Assembly (NCBI RefSeq): GCF_902374955.1
Contig: NZ_CABKRX010000109.1
Span: 1-64,000, forward strand
Origin: Bacillus massilioanorexius
Lineage (GTDB): Bacteria; Bacillota; Bacilli; Bacillales; DSM-1321
DNA length: 64,000 nucleotides
Direction: 5' to 3'
Part shown: positions 51,605 through 60,773 of the stretch, piece by piece
How the letters are laid out: every line of letters starts with the position of its first letter
How positions within the stretch are numbered: position 1 is the first letter of the stretch
Translations under genes and position numbers: made by a program
The notes under the pieces: generated by a model
What the model was told of the DNA's origin: nothing
What the model saw: the letters and a program-made list of their open reading frames with translations, nothing else
The model's database searches: none

Positions 51605-54600
51605 ATGAAAAAGAAATTCGCAATTGTTGTGATGGCTTTCTTTTTAATTAGTCAAAGCTTTTTCGGAATGACTCCAATATCATATGCCCAAGATGGTGAT
51701 CAAATTAGTTTAACAGATGATCAAGTACAACAAGAGCAGCCAACTAATATAGATCAAATTGATATAACCGATGAAAAAGACATTAATGAACAAATAGATT
51801 CTAATTTAGATGATAAAGAATCTATAGATATTAATAAAGAAAAAGTAGAAGATCAAACGAATCAAAAAGAACCTTCAAACACAGACTCAAAAGTTTTAGA
51901 ATTAGATAAAAAGAATGTAAAAGTGGCTACAGAGAGCAAGTCAGTAACAGATGAAAAGGACCAAAAACAAAATGTAGTCAAAATGGCAAGTGAACAAATT
52001 AAAGAAAATTTAATTACAAGTGTGGTTATGAAGGACAAGGATGGCAATAATATCACGACCATTCGTCCGGACCAAGGTTCTAGAGTTCAGATTGATTTTA
52101 CATGGGAGTTGATATCTGGTCATAGTTATAAAGCAGGTGATACTTTTACTTTTAATCTTCCAGAAAAGTTTAAATTAACTAGTAAACTAAATGGAGATTT
52201 GAGTGGAGAAGTCGGAACCTATGAAGTGACTCCAGAGGGTAAAGTAACTTTTACCTTTAACGAAAAAATTAATGGTGGCCAAGGTCTAGAAAAAGGATAT
52301 TTCACTATTTGGAGAGACTTTGATTCAGGTAAATTCTCTGGAGGTTTACAACAGCCTATCGATTTTACATTTGGGGGCTCTGTTACTACTATTCCTGTTC
52401 ATTTCAAAGGCAAAGGCGATGAAATGAAGAAAACAGGTACTGCAAACAAGAAAATGAATCCAAATGAAATTGAATGGGTCGTTGATTTTAACAAAGGTGA
52501 AAAGAGCATTAAGGATGCAACATTCAAGGATTACTTCCAAGATATAAAAACAGAAGATTTACAAATTATAAAAGATTCTATCAAAGTATATGAGTTAACG
52601 GTTAAATTGGACGGATCTGTTGTTCCTTCTACAGATGCTGTTAATGTAACACCTAATCTCCTAACTAACGAAAACGGTTTTGAAATTGCTTTTGGAGATA
52701 TCGATAAAGCATACCGTGTAATATATACAACAAATGTTAAGCCTATAATAGTAGAGCCTTATACTAAAACTTATACGAATAAAGCTACGATAACTGGTAA
52801 AGAAAATGATAAGCCTATTACAATGGATGATTCAACAAGTGTGAACGTGAATTTCAGTAAACCCTTGTCGAAAAGCTCCACAGGCTACAATTCATCGACT
52901 CAAACAATTACATGGGAAATTCAATACAATTATAATGAACAATCCATTGAAAAGAATAACGCCTGGATCAAAGATTACTTCGATAAAAATCATCAAGAAT
53001 TTTTACCGTCTTCATTGGTTGTTTACAATGTGAAAATTAATGATGATGGAACGACTGTAACAGGGTCTGAGGTTCCACAATCAGAATATACAGTGGATAA
53101 AGATGCTAGCCATGGTTTTGTATTAAATTTTAATAAGGATATTAATTCAGCATACAAAATCGTCTACCAAACAAAAGCGATAAATCGTGTGCATGAAGAT
53201 CAATACACAGTTAAGAACAATGTTGAAATATATGATGGTACAAAAACTGAGGCAAAAAGAGATATTAATCAGGTTATCTTTAAGAAAAATCGTGGACAAG
53301 TTGATTATGCAAAGAAAACGATTGAATGGAAAATCAATCTAAACGATGACAACAAAGAAATGAATGATGTAGTGATTACAGATAGTTATAAGGATAAAAA
53401 TCTAAAGTTAGATCCTAATAGCTTAGTTATTCAAACTGGAACTACTATATTAGAAGCAGGTAAGGATTACAAATTGGTTGAAAATCCAGAGTATAATGAA
53501 GGATTCAAAATTACTTTTCTTAAGCCGTTAACATCAAGTCATGTTCTTACGTATAAAACAGAATTTGATCCAACTAAAAAAATTCCTAATGGTGGTTATA
53601 AAAATAATGCCACTTTAAATTGGACAGAAAATGGAATAAAGCAAACATCTATATCTAAATCTGCTACATTAGATCCAGATAATTATACGAAAAATAATGG
53701 AAACAAAACGGGTAAATATAATGCCCAAACAAAAGAAATCACTTGGACAATTGATGTGAACTATAATCTTTATGAAGTGAATAATGCGATTATCCGAGAT
53801 TTCTATACTGGTATTCAAACATTTGTACCAGATTCTTTACAGGTTTATGAATTAGAGCTTACCGGCTCAAATGACGGTGTAAAAGTCGGAAATCTGGTTT
53901 CAAAAGAAAATTATACATTAACTCAACCTTTACAAAATGCGGAGAAAAATGATGGCTTTGAACTAAAACTAGGTAAAATTAATAAGGCTTATAGAATCAC
54001 GTATAAAACAAGTCTTAAAAATCAAACGGTTAAAGCGGAGTATAAAAATCATGCGACGATGCAAGATGGAGATCAAGGAGTGAATTTGTTTGATCAATCA
54101 GCGACTGTTAATCCTAAGCATGGTGGAGAGTATATTAATAAAGAAGGTAAGCAAGGCACAGGGGTTGAATCAGATCTAGCACTTTGGACAATAAATATAA
54201 ATCGTAGTCAGTCAACCATTGAAGCTGGAGCAAAATTAACTGATACATTGTCAGCTAATCAAATTTTAATTAATAAATCGTTTGAACTATACGCAGCGAC
54301 TGTAGCTGAAAATGGTACGTTAACAAAAGGGGCTTTAGTAGATCCAAGTGATTATATTCTTGAGTTTGCGACAGTAAATGGACAAAATACATTTACTTTA
54401 ACATTCAAAAAAGAAGTGACTTCTGCGTTTTTCTTACAATATAAATCGTTCATTAACGCTAATCATAATGAAACGATAAGCAACAACGCTAGCTTCGCTG
54501 GACAATTTGACGGCGTAATTGATAAAAGTGATAATGAAAGCTTCCAAGCGGATTTTCAAGGAGCTGGTGGCGGAGCAAGTATTGCAGGTAAAGGTGATTT

Positions 54601-56641
54601 TACGATTGTAAAAGTAGATGCAGATAATAATAAGAAGGCATTGGCTGGTGCTACTTTTGAATTGTATGATAAATCAGGAACTATGCTACTTGAAACAGTA
54701 ACAACAGATGAGAATGGGAAAGCTGTATTTAAAGATTATAAATATAAGACTTATAAGCTGAAAGAAGTGTTTGCACCAAGTGGCTATGTAATTTCACAAG
54801 ACTATAAGTCAGGTAAAGAAATAATATTTAGCAAAGACACTGCTACTCTTACTATAGAGAATAAAGAACTACGACAAGGCTTCGAGCTAACAAAAGTAGA
54901 CGATAAAGATAATAATAAGAAGCTAGAAGGTGCATCTTTCACCCTTCAATATGATGCTGGTGACGGCTATAAAGGTGATGAAGTATTAACTACTGGAGCA
55001 GATGGAAAACTAGCTAAAGGTAATTTAAAGCCAGGTAAATATCAGTTAGTAGAACAAAAGGCACCAAAGGGATATCAGCTGGACAAAACACCAATTACAT
55101 TTACAATCGGTGAAGAACAAACAGAAATCTTGCAGTTAACTGCGAAAAATGAAATCTATGTAGGTTCGATTGAATTAGAGAAAAAAGATTTATTTGATCA
55201 AACACCGCTTCCTGGTGCAAAATTTGATATTCAAGATGCAGATGGTAATACTGTGAAAACTGGATTAGTTACTGGTCAAGATGGAAAGCTCAAATCTACA
55301 GGTTTAGCAGCAGGTATTTATTATCTAGTAGAAATAGCTGCTCCTGCAGATTATGTTCTTGACTCAACACCTATTAAATTCGAGATTATAAATGATGTTC
55401 CGTTGAAATTAACGGTTACGAACAAATTAATACCTGGATCTGTGAAATTAACAAAAGTGAGTTCTGAAAATAAAGATATCAAATTAAAGGATGCAGAGTT
55501 TAAATTAATAGACGAAAACAATAAAATTGTTAAAGATTCTTCAGGTAAGGAATTAATAGGTTTAGTAACAGATAAAGATGGAGAATTAGTCGTTAAAGAC
55601 CTTAATCCAGGTAAATATTATTTTGTTGAAACAAAAGCACCAGCTGGTTATCTATTAGATAGTAAACCAATAGCGTTTGAGATTAAGAAAAATCAAGAAC
55701 CGGAAGAACATGTTGAAGTAACAAAAGAGAACACCTTGATACCACCGGCTATTCTATTAACAGGCTCTGTAAAGCTTGTAAAAGTTGAAAAAGGTAATCT
55801 TTCTTTAAAACTAAAAGGGGCAGAGTTTTCGTTACTAAATGAAAATGATCAAATTGTAAAAGATCAAGCAGGAAAAGAGTTAAAAGATCTATCAACAAAT
55901 GAAAACGGAGAATTGGTTGTAAAAGACCTGAGTCCGGGTAAATATAAATTTGTTGAGACAAAAGCGCCATTTGGTTATCAGTTAGATAGCGCACCAATGG
56001 TATTTGAGATTAAGGCTAGCTACACAGAGCATGATTATGTGGAGTTACAAGCTGAAAACCAATTAATTTTAGGATCAGTACAATTGACAAAAGTAAAAGC
56101 TGGTAACCATAATGTAAAACTAAAAGGAGCTGAGTTCAGCCTTTTAAACGAAAACAAAAAAATCGTTAAAAATCAATCCAATCAAGAATTAGCAGGATTA
56201 ACAACGGATGAAAGTGGTCAGCTAATCATTGAGAATCTGAAGCCTGGAAAGTATCAATTTGTTGAAACAAAAGCACCAACTGGTTATATCTTGAACAGTA
56301 AGCCAATAGAATTTGAAATTAAGAGTAACCAAGCAATAGGTGAACATACTATAGTTGTTTTTGAAAATGAAGTAAAAACGAATGACCCGAACAATCCAAA
56401 CAATCCGAATGACTCGGATCCGAACAACTCAGGTAAGCCAAATGGTACAGATGGCTCAAGCCAAACTGGCAATCACTCAAATCAACAAACCATCGACCGA
56501 GATAATGATTCGAAACATGAATCGGGAAAATCATTACCTAAAACAGGTGAAGCATCTAATACAAGTACTATAGTTGCAGGTATAGTGTTAATCCTAATTG
56601 GATTTGTGATTATGTTTAATAGAAGACGTACTAAAGCTTAA
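51605..56641 (+). CDS. Large LPXTG-anchored adhesin with collagen-binding-type and SpaA-type repeats
   Basis: This 1678-residue wall-anchored protein has a signal peptide (residues 1-29), an acidic Asp/Gln/Lys-rich stretch (30-130), an adhesive domain (about 135-280), about five collagen-binding-type Ig-like modules (about 280-990; repeated pattern TITWEIQYNYNE...DYF...LPSSLVVYNV), and six SpaA/prealbumin-like repeats (about 1000-1585). The SpaA repeats carry the pilin E-box pattern FVETKAPxGY and Lys/Asn positions expected to form isopeptide bonds. An Asn/Pro/Asp-rich spacer, LPKTG at about 1643, a membrane helix and a RRRTKA tail follow. Ribosome binding depends on a G10 tract. It shares an operon with the sortase. 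Confidence 0.95.
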   Translation: MKKKFAIVVMAFFLISQSFFGMTPISYAQDGDQISLTDDQVQQEQPTNIDQIDITDEKDINEQIDSNLDDKESIDINKEKVEDQTNQKEPSNTDSKVLELDKKNVKVATESKSVTDEKDQKQNVVKMASEQIKENLITSVVMKDKDGNNITTIRPDQGSRVQIDFTWELISGHSYKAGDTFTFNLPEKFKLTSKLNGDLSGEVGTYEVTPEGKVTFTFNEKINGGQGLEKGYFTIWRDFDSGKFSGGLQQPIDFTFGGSVTTIPVHFKGKGDEMKKTGTANKKMNPNEIEWVVDFNKGEKSIKDATFKDYFQDIKTEDLQIIKDSIKVYELTVKLDGSVVPSTDAVNVTPNLLTNENGFEIAFGDIDKAYRVIYTTNVKPIIVEPYTKTYTNKATITGKENDKPITMDDSTSVNVNFSKPLSKSSTGYNSSTQTITWEIQYNYNEQSIEKNNAWIKDYFDKNHQEFLPSSLVVYNVKINDDGTTVTGSEVPQSEYTVDKDASHGFVLNFNKDINSAYKIVYQTKAINRVHEDQYTVKNNVEIYDGTKTEAKRDINQVIFKKNRGQVDYAKKTIEWKINLNDDNKEMNDVVITDSYKDKNLKLDPNSLVIQTGTTILEAGKDYKLVENPEYNEGFKITFLKPLTSSHVLTYKTEFDPTKKIPNGGYKNNATLNWTENGIKQTSISKSATLDPDNYTKNNGNKTGKYNAQTKEITWTIDVNYNLYEVNNAIIRDFYTGIQTFVPDSLQVYELELTGSNDGVKVGNLVSKENYTLTQPLQNAEKNDGFELKLGKINKAYRITYKTSLKNQTVKAEYKNHATMQDGDQGVNLFDQSATVNPKHGGEYINKEGKQGTGVESDLALWTININRSQSTIEAGAKLTDTLSANQILINKSFELYAATVAENGTLTKGALVDPSDYILEFATVNGQNTFTLTFKKEVTSAFFLQYKSFINANHNETISNNASFAGQFDGVIDKSDNESFQADFQGAGGGASIAGKGDFTIVKVDADNNKKALAGATFELYDKSGTMLLETVTTDENGKAVFKDYKYKTYKLKEVFAPSGYVISQDYKSGKEIIFSKDTATLTIENKELRQGFELTKVDDKDNNKKLEGASFTLQYDAGDGYKGDEVLTTGADGKLAKGNLKPGKYQLVEQKAPKGYQLDKTPITFTIGEEQTEILQLTAKNEIYVGSIELEKKDLFDQTPLPGAKFDIQDADGNTVKTGLVTGQDGKLKSTGLAAGIYYLVEIAAPADYVLDSTPIKFEIINDVPLKLTVTNKLIPGSVKLTKVSSENKDIKLKDAEFKLIDENNKIVKDSSGKELIGLVTDKDGELVVKDLNPGKYYFVETKAPAGYLLDSKPIAFEIKKNQEPEEHVEVTKENTLIPPAILLTGSVKLVKVEKGNLSLKLKGAEFSLLNENDQIVKDQAGKELKDLSTNENGELVVKDLSPGKYKFVETKAPFGYQLDSAPMVFEIKASYTEHDYVELQAENQLILGSVQLTKVKAGNHNVKLKGAEFSLLNENKKIVKNQSNQELAGLTTDESGQLIIENLKPGKYQFVETKAPTGYILNSKPIEFEIKSNQAIGEHTIVVFENEVKTNDPNNPNNPNDSDPNNSGKPNGTDGSSQTGNHSNQQTIDRDNDSKHESGKSLPKTGEASNTSTIVAGIVLILIGFVIMFNRRRTKA

Positions 56642-56646
56642 AAGTA

Positions 56647-56702
56647 AAAAAGGAACTGTTTTATAAGTCGACTAAAATTGGCTTATAAGCAGTTCTTTTT
56701 TA
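56647..56702 (+). terminator. Terminator of the adhesin gene (cassette copy 2)
   Basis: GAACTG-TT-TTATAAG pairs with CTTATAA-G-CAGTTC, followed by TTTTTTAT. It differs from the hairpin at 50280-50335 at only about three positions, although the genes before them are unrelated. Confidence 0.85.
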
Positions 56703-56743
56703 TAGGCTGTTTTTTAAAGTTTATATTTTTTTTATTAAGTACG

Positions 56744-56917
56744 ATGAATAAAATGAGCATAAAAAGGTCGAATGAAGCGTAAGGTGCGAGACTCCTGCGG
56801 GAGCAGCGGGACAGGTGAGATCCCACAGGCACTATGTTCCGAGGAGGCTCACCACCCACCCTGCGGAAAGCGAGCATCCAGTAGCGGAATTAAACATAGC
56901 CCATTCACTTTATTCAT
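56744..56917 (+). repeat. Dispersed structured intergenic repeat, copy C
   Basis: The copy is bounded by an imperfect inverted repeat, ATGAATAAAATGAG at 56744-56757 and CACTTTATTCAT at 56906-56917. Inside are AAAAAGGTCGA, GCGGGAGCAGCGGGACAGG, GAGGAGGCTCACC and CTGCGGAAAGCGAGCATCC. Its GC content is far above the surroundings. A 64-codon minus-strand frame in it is not a gene. Confidence 0.8.
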
Positions 56918-57120
56918 AAGTATATAGATTATTAGAATCTTCTACTTAATTAACTTACTTCCATACATATATTCTTGCTAAATGTGGTAATTAAATCCAA
57001 GTTGTTAAATGAAATTTTTTATGGGTATATAGAAAAAGCAACTATTTAATCTGTAGAAGTCATCACATCTTGTATTTTACGATATTTTGGTAGTTCTATG
57101 GATTAGAATTAGAAACAGAA
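56918..57120. other. Intergenic promoter region, nothing recognised
   Basis: AT-rich sequence leading to the small gene at 57136; no RNA or regulatory element is clear. Confidence 0.35.
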
Positions 57121-57135
57121 AGGGAGGAACTCAAC

Positions 57136-57435
57136 ATGATTGAAAACATATTATCTTTATCAACAGCCCATATTACGAAAGAAACTGAAACTTGGTTAAT
57201 AAAACAAGCCTTGCTTTCCGCAGAAGGGAAGATGGATGTAAGTGTTTTTGAAAAGGTAGGAGACGGATGGTTTATACCCGTTAATGAAAGAGTTTTCACT
57301 GAAGAAATTAAAGTGACTCATTCGATCCCTGTAGAATTTTTTGATATTTATAATTATGCGGTTACACATAAATGTAAATGGATATTGATTGATCGTGAAG
57401 GAGACATAATGGAAGAATTACCTCAATATCAATAG
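57136..57435 (+). CDS. Hypothetical protein (99 aa)
   Basis: This 99-residue soluble protein begins MIENILSLSTAHITKETETW and contains EKVGDGWFIPVNE and KWILIDREGDIMEELPQY. The opening LSTAHITKET with a later GWFI segment reminds me of DUF5983-type proteins, but this is a recollection, not a proven match. A strong GGGAGGAA site precedes the ATG and a long terminator follows, so the gene is real and monocistronic. No function is inferred. Confidence 0.75.
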   Translation: MIENILSLSTAHITKETETWLIKQALLSAEGKMDVSVFEKVGDGWFIPVNERVFTEEIKVTHSIPVEFFDIYNYAVTHKCKWILIDREGDIMEELPQYQ

Positions 57436-57451
57436 ACATCTATTAAAAATG

Positions 57452-57512
57452 AAGCTGTGGCTGACTTAAAAGTGATTGATAAATTCTTTTGAGTCAACCT
57501 CAGCTTTTTTTG
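57452..57512 (+). terminator. Terminator of the 99-residue protein gene
   Basis: AAGCTG-T-GG-C-TGACT-T-AAAAG pairs with CTTTT-G-AGTCA-A-CC-T-CAGCTT and is followed by TTTTT. Confidence 0.75.
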
Positions 57513-57718
57513 GTGTAAATCGTTTGTCATTATGTAAAATACTTGATGAAATATTTTTTACTTTTAGTCCAATGCTTTTCTCTTATTTATCCGATTATAC
57601 TAAAAATAAATCTTTTATTTGCAGAATATTTAAAAAATATTATATGATTTATTCGTTTTTGTAAAAGATTGTTTCCGTTAGTAAGTAGAGAGTAAACCAA
57701 TTAGTAAGGGGGATGCAG

Positions 57719-58936
57719 ATGATTGAGTTTGATAAAAATCCACGTTACATAAGAGATAAGGAAAAAGTTGTGAAGCTAACGCAAAGTTTAGTTCAAATAC
57801 CTAGTGTTTATCGTCCTAATCAGAAAGATGGCAATGAAGAAAAGGTAGCGTCTTTCGTAGCAGAGTATTTACGAAATATTGGTTTACAAGTTTATGTAGA
57901 GGAAGTTGTTCCAGGGAGACCAAATGTAATTGCCATCTATGACTCGGGGCGGAAAGGTAAAACGTTATTATTTGAGGGACATACAGATGTAGTAACGGAA
58001 GGGGATCGTTCTTTATGGGAACATGATCCTTTTAGTGCAACAATTGTTAAAGGTAAGATGTACGGCCGAGGAACAAATGATACGAAAGGAAATTTGGCGT
58101 GTGCAATTACAGCTGTAGAATCTCTTCTTTTAGATAATGAACAGGTTAATGGAAGAATCATTCTGTGCATTCCTTGTGATGAAGAAGGAATGATGCTAGG
58201 TATTAAGCATTTTATTAAAAATGGATGGGCACAAAATGTAGATGGCGCTATCATTTGTGAACCAGAAGAAAACCAAATATGTGTCAGTCAAAAGGGTGCT
58301 ATGAGGGTAATAATCCGCGTGCATGGAAAAATGGCACATGGAGCAATTCCTTTAAGTGGAATAAATCCTAATGTTCGAATGGCGAAAATTATTTGTGAGC
58401 TTGATCAACTGGAACAAAGAGAAAAAATGAGAGTAGGAAAGCATCCACAATTAGGTTATCCAAGTATAACGCCAACCATATTACAGGCTCCTGTAGTTGG
58501 TGATGCTCAAATTAATGTTATTCCAAACCAATGTATGACAGCTCTTGATATACGTACTGTTCCAGGACAAGATCATAATCAGATTCAGCGAGAGATACAA
58601 AGTATTTTTGATCAGCTTGCGTTAGATGATCCAGATTTTAAAGCGCAATTTGAAGTGATTGAGGATCGACCTTGGACTATGACCAATGAAGATGACCCTA
58701 TTGTTCAAGCTGTAGCTAAAGCGTATAGCAATGTTACAGGATTGAGACCTGTCTATAATGGGGTACCGGGTGCGACCGATGGAACATTTCTTCATCTGGC
58801 TGGCGTTCCAATTATTACAACAGGAGCGGGAGATAGGGAGATTCCTCATCATATTAATGAATATGTCGATATTGAGGAATTAGCGATAACAACACAAATC
58901 TATCGATCAGCTGCACTAATTTTCTTGAATGAGTGA
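57719..58936 (+). CDS. M20 metallopeptidase / amidohydrolase (ArgE/DapE family)
   Basis: This 405-residue zinc hydrolase should cleave an amide or formyl/acetyl group from a small molecule. Metal ligands lie in FEGHTDVV, GRGTNDTKG, CDEEGMM and EPEEN, with the last His in DREIPHHINEY. The dimerisation domain is inserted normally (HGKMAHGAIPLSG). GGGGG before the ATG at 57719 favours it over the ATG at 57713. It leads a tight operon with three dehydrogenases, so it probably releases the first intermediate of a catabolic route. Members with quite different substrates (ArgE, DapE, YlmB) cannot be separated here. Confidence 0.9.
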   Translation: MIEFDKNPRYIRDKEKVVKLTQSLVQIPSVYRPNQKDGNEEKVASFVAEYLRNIGLQVYVEEVVPGRPNVIAIYDSGRKGKTLLFEGHTDVVTEGDRSLWEHDPFSATIVKGKMYGRGTNDTKGNLACAITAVESLLLDNEQVNGRIILCIPCDEEGMMLGIKHFIKNGWAQNVDGAIICEPEENQICVSQKGAMRVIIRVHGKMAHGAIPLSGINPNVRMAKIICELDQLEQREKMRVGKHPQLGYPSITPTILQAPVVGDAQINVIPNQCMTALDIRTVPGQDHNQIQREIQSIFDQLALDDPDFKAQFEVIEDRPWTMTNEDDPIVQAVAKAYSNVTGLRPVYNGVPGATDGTFLHLAGVPIITTGAGDREIPHHINEYVDIEELAITTQIYRSAALIFLNE

Positions 58937-58944
58937 GGGCTAAC

Positions 58945-60012
58945 ATGGGTGCTATGAGAGTTGCTGTTATTCCTGGCGATGGAATTGGACAAGAAGTTAT
59001 GGTGGAAGCTTTAAAGGTCTTAGATATTTTACAAAAGTTGGATTCTAGTTTTGTAATTCAAATCGAGAGCTTTGAATGGAATAGTGAATATTACCTTAGA
59101 ACAGGAAGAATGATGCCAGAAGATTCTTTAGAAACTTTGCGTGTATTTGACGCTATATTGTTTGGTGCAATAGGTGATGATCGTGTACCAGATGAAATTT
59201 CGATATGGCAGCTGATTATGCCGATACGTAAACAATTTCAACAATACGTCAATATACGACCAATTCAAAGTCTACCTGGAATAAACATACCTCTGAAGCA
59301 GGAACAACCGATTGATTTTGTTATTATGCGTGAAAATGCTGAAGGAGAATATTCGGATATGGGAGGGCGACTTTACCAAAATTCCCCGCAAGAAATGGCT
59401 GTTCAAAATACGGTTATGACAAGAATAGGCATTGAAAGAATAGCTACCTTTGCATTTGAATATGCCAGACTTCATAACAAGAATAAGGTGACAAGTGCAA
59501 CAAAATCGAATGCAGTTATTCATGCAATGAAATTATGGGATGAAGTAATTGAGGAGGTTTCTCACAATTATAAAGAGATTCAACTAGAAAAGAATTACAT
59601 AGATGCTTTAGCTGCTTATTTGATCATGCGACCTTCATCGTTTGAGGTGATTATTGCTAGTAATCTATTTGGTGATATTTTATCTGATTTAGGAGCTGCT
59701 TTAGTTGGTGGGCTAGGTATGGCACCGTCTGCGAATATAAATCCGGAGAAAATATTTCCTTCTATGTTTGAGCCAGTTCACGGATCAGCACCTGATATTG
59801 CAGGATTATATAAAGCAAATCCTATAGCTCAGGTTTGGTCGACAGCTTTAATGTTAGAACATTTGGGTAGAGCAGATTTATCAGAAATCGTTATGAAAGC
59901 TATTTATTCCATTTTATCTCAAGGGATAGTAAAAACTCCTGATTTGGGTGGTAGCTCATCAACATTTCAAGTTGGTAATGAAATCATTCGACAGATACAT
60001 AAACAATTCTGA
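58945..60012 (+). CDS. Isocitrate/isopropylmalate-family dehydrogenase (tartrate dehydrogenase-like)
   Basis: This 355-residue NAD-dependent oxidative decarboxylase has GDGIGQEV at its start, substrate Arg residues in MPIRKQFQQYVNIRP and MRENAEGEYSDMGG, the catalytic Lys in TKSNA, metal-binding Asp residues in NLFGDILSDLGAALVGGLG, and EPVHGSAPDIAG before the NAD site. The ENxEGEYS form is that of tartrate/D-malate dehydrogenases rather than LeuB. The open frame overlaps the M20 gene by four bases, but GTGAGGG suits the ATG at 58945; 58954 is another option. Confidence 0.88.
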   Translation: MGAMRVAVIPGDGIGQEVMVEALKVLDILQKLDSSFVIQIESFEWNSEYYLRTGRMMPEDSLETLRVFDAILFGAIGDDRVPDEISIWQLIMPIRKQFQQYVNIRPIQSLPGINIPLKQEQPIDFVIMRENAEGEYSDMGGRLYQNSPQEMAVQNTVMTRIGIERIATFAFEYARLHNKNKVTSATKSNAVIHAMKLWDEVIEEVSHNYKEIQLEKNYIDALAAYLIMRPSSFEVIIASNLFGDILSDLGAALVGGLGMAPSANINPEKIFPSMFEPVHGSAPDIAGLYKANPIAQVWSTALMLEHLGRADLSEIVMKAIYSILSQGIVKTPDLGGSSSTFQVGNEIIRQIHKQF

Positions 60013-60026
60013 GGAGGGACTTGTTC

Positions 60027-60773
60027 ATGCGATTAAAGGATAAAGTAGTAATAATTACTGGCGCGGCTGGTGGTATGGGAAGAGAAATTGTCAAGCAGTT
60101 TTTGGAGGAAGGAGCAAAAATTGTGGCTGCTGATCTTCGGTTTCCTCATGAAATAGTTGATAATGAAAAGATTATTATTTATGTAGAAACCGATATTACT
60201 AATCAACGACAGGTTGAGACATTAGTTGAAAGAGCAATGAAACATTTTGGAAGAATCGATGTCGTATTAAATGCTGCTGGAATTGCTCAATCAGCTACAC
60301 CTATTGAAGAGGTTAGTAATGAAACGTGGGAAAAGATTTTTGCGATTAATACTACTTCATGCTTTTTGATAAGTCGTGCAGTTGTTCCAATCATGAAAAA
60401 GCAAGGGGATGGAGCCTTTATTAATATTGCTTCCATTTCGGCACTAAGACCTCGTCCTGGTTTAAATGCTTATGTAGCTTCAAAAGGTGCTACGATAGCC
60501 TATTCTCAAGCTTTAGCTATTGAATTAGCTGAGAACAATATAAGGGTGAATATAATAAATCCTGGTCCTTCTGAAACTTCAATGCTTGTAAAATTTGTCG
60601 CAGAGGGTGTAGATAAAGAACAAGCGAAAAATAGTACATTTAAGAACAGTGTTCCTCTAGGAGAATTGATTCAACCTATAGATATTGCAAATGCAGCTAT
60701 TTATTTAAGCTCGGATGAATCAAGAATGGTCACGGGAGCGGTATTTAACATAGATGGTGGGAGAGGCTTATGA
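60027..60773 (+). CDS. Short-chain dehydrogenase/reductase
   Basis: This 248-residue classical SDR has TGAAGGMG, an acidic end of beta-2 (VAADLRFP) favouring NAD, NAAG in place of NNAG, and the catalytic Ser-Tyr-Lys triad (IASISALRPRPGLNAYVASK). GGAGGG eight bases before the ATG at 60027 sets the start. It overlaps the aldehyde dehydrogenase gene by four bases. In the operon it probably oxidises an alcohol formed upstream to the aldehyde or ketone used next. Confidence 0.9.
   Translation: MRLKDKVVIITGAAGGMGREIVKQFLEEGAKIVAADLRFPHEIVDNEKIIIYVETDITNQRQVETLVERAMKHFGRIDVVLNAAGIAQSATPIEEVSNETWEKIFAINTTSCFLISRAVVPIMKKQGDGAFINIASISALRPRPGLNAYVASKGATIAYSQALAIELAENNIRVNIINPGPSETSMLVKFVAEGVDKEQAKNSTFKNSVPLGELIQPIDIANAAIYLSSDESRMVTGAVFNIDGGRGL

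Noticed and set aside
51605..56641. CRISPR-like or tandem-repeat array
   Set aside because: The DNA repetition reflects coding repeats of the adhesin with variable spacing; no short palindromic direct repeats with unique spacers occur in the window.
56683..56877. 64-codon minus-strand frame after the adhesin
   Set aside because: Entirely inside terminator and repeat copy C.
57476..57664. 62-codon plus-strand frame before the M20 gene
   Set aside because: It starts within the terminator hairpin and has no ribosome site.
57513..57718. Possible riboswitch upstream of the M20/ECF region
   Set aside because: I looked for TPP, cobalamin and FMN-type conserved boxes suggested by the vitamin-like context and found none.
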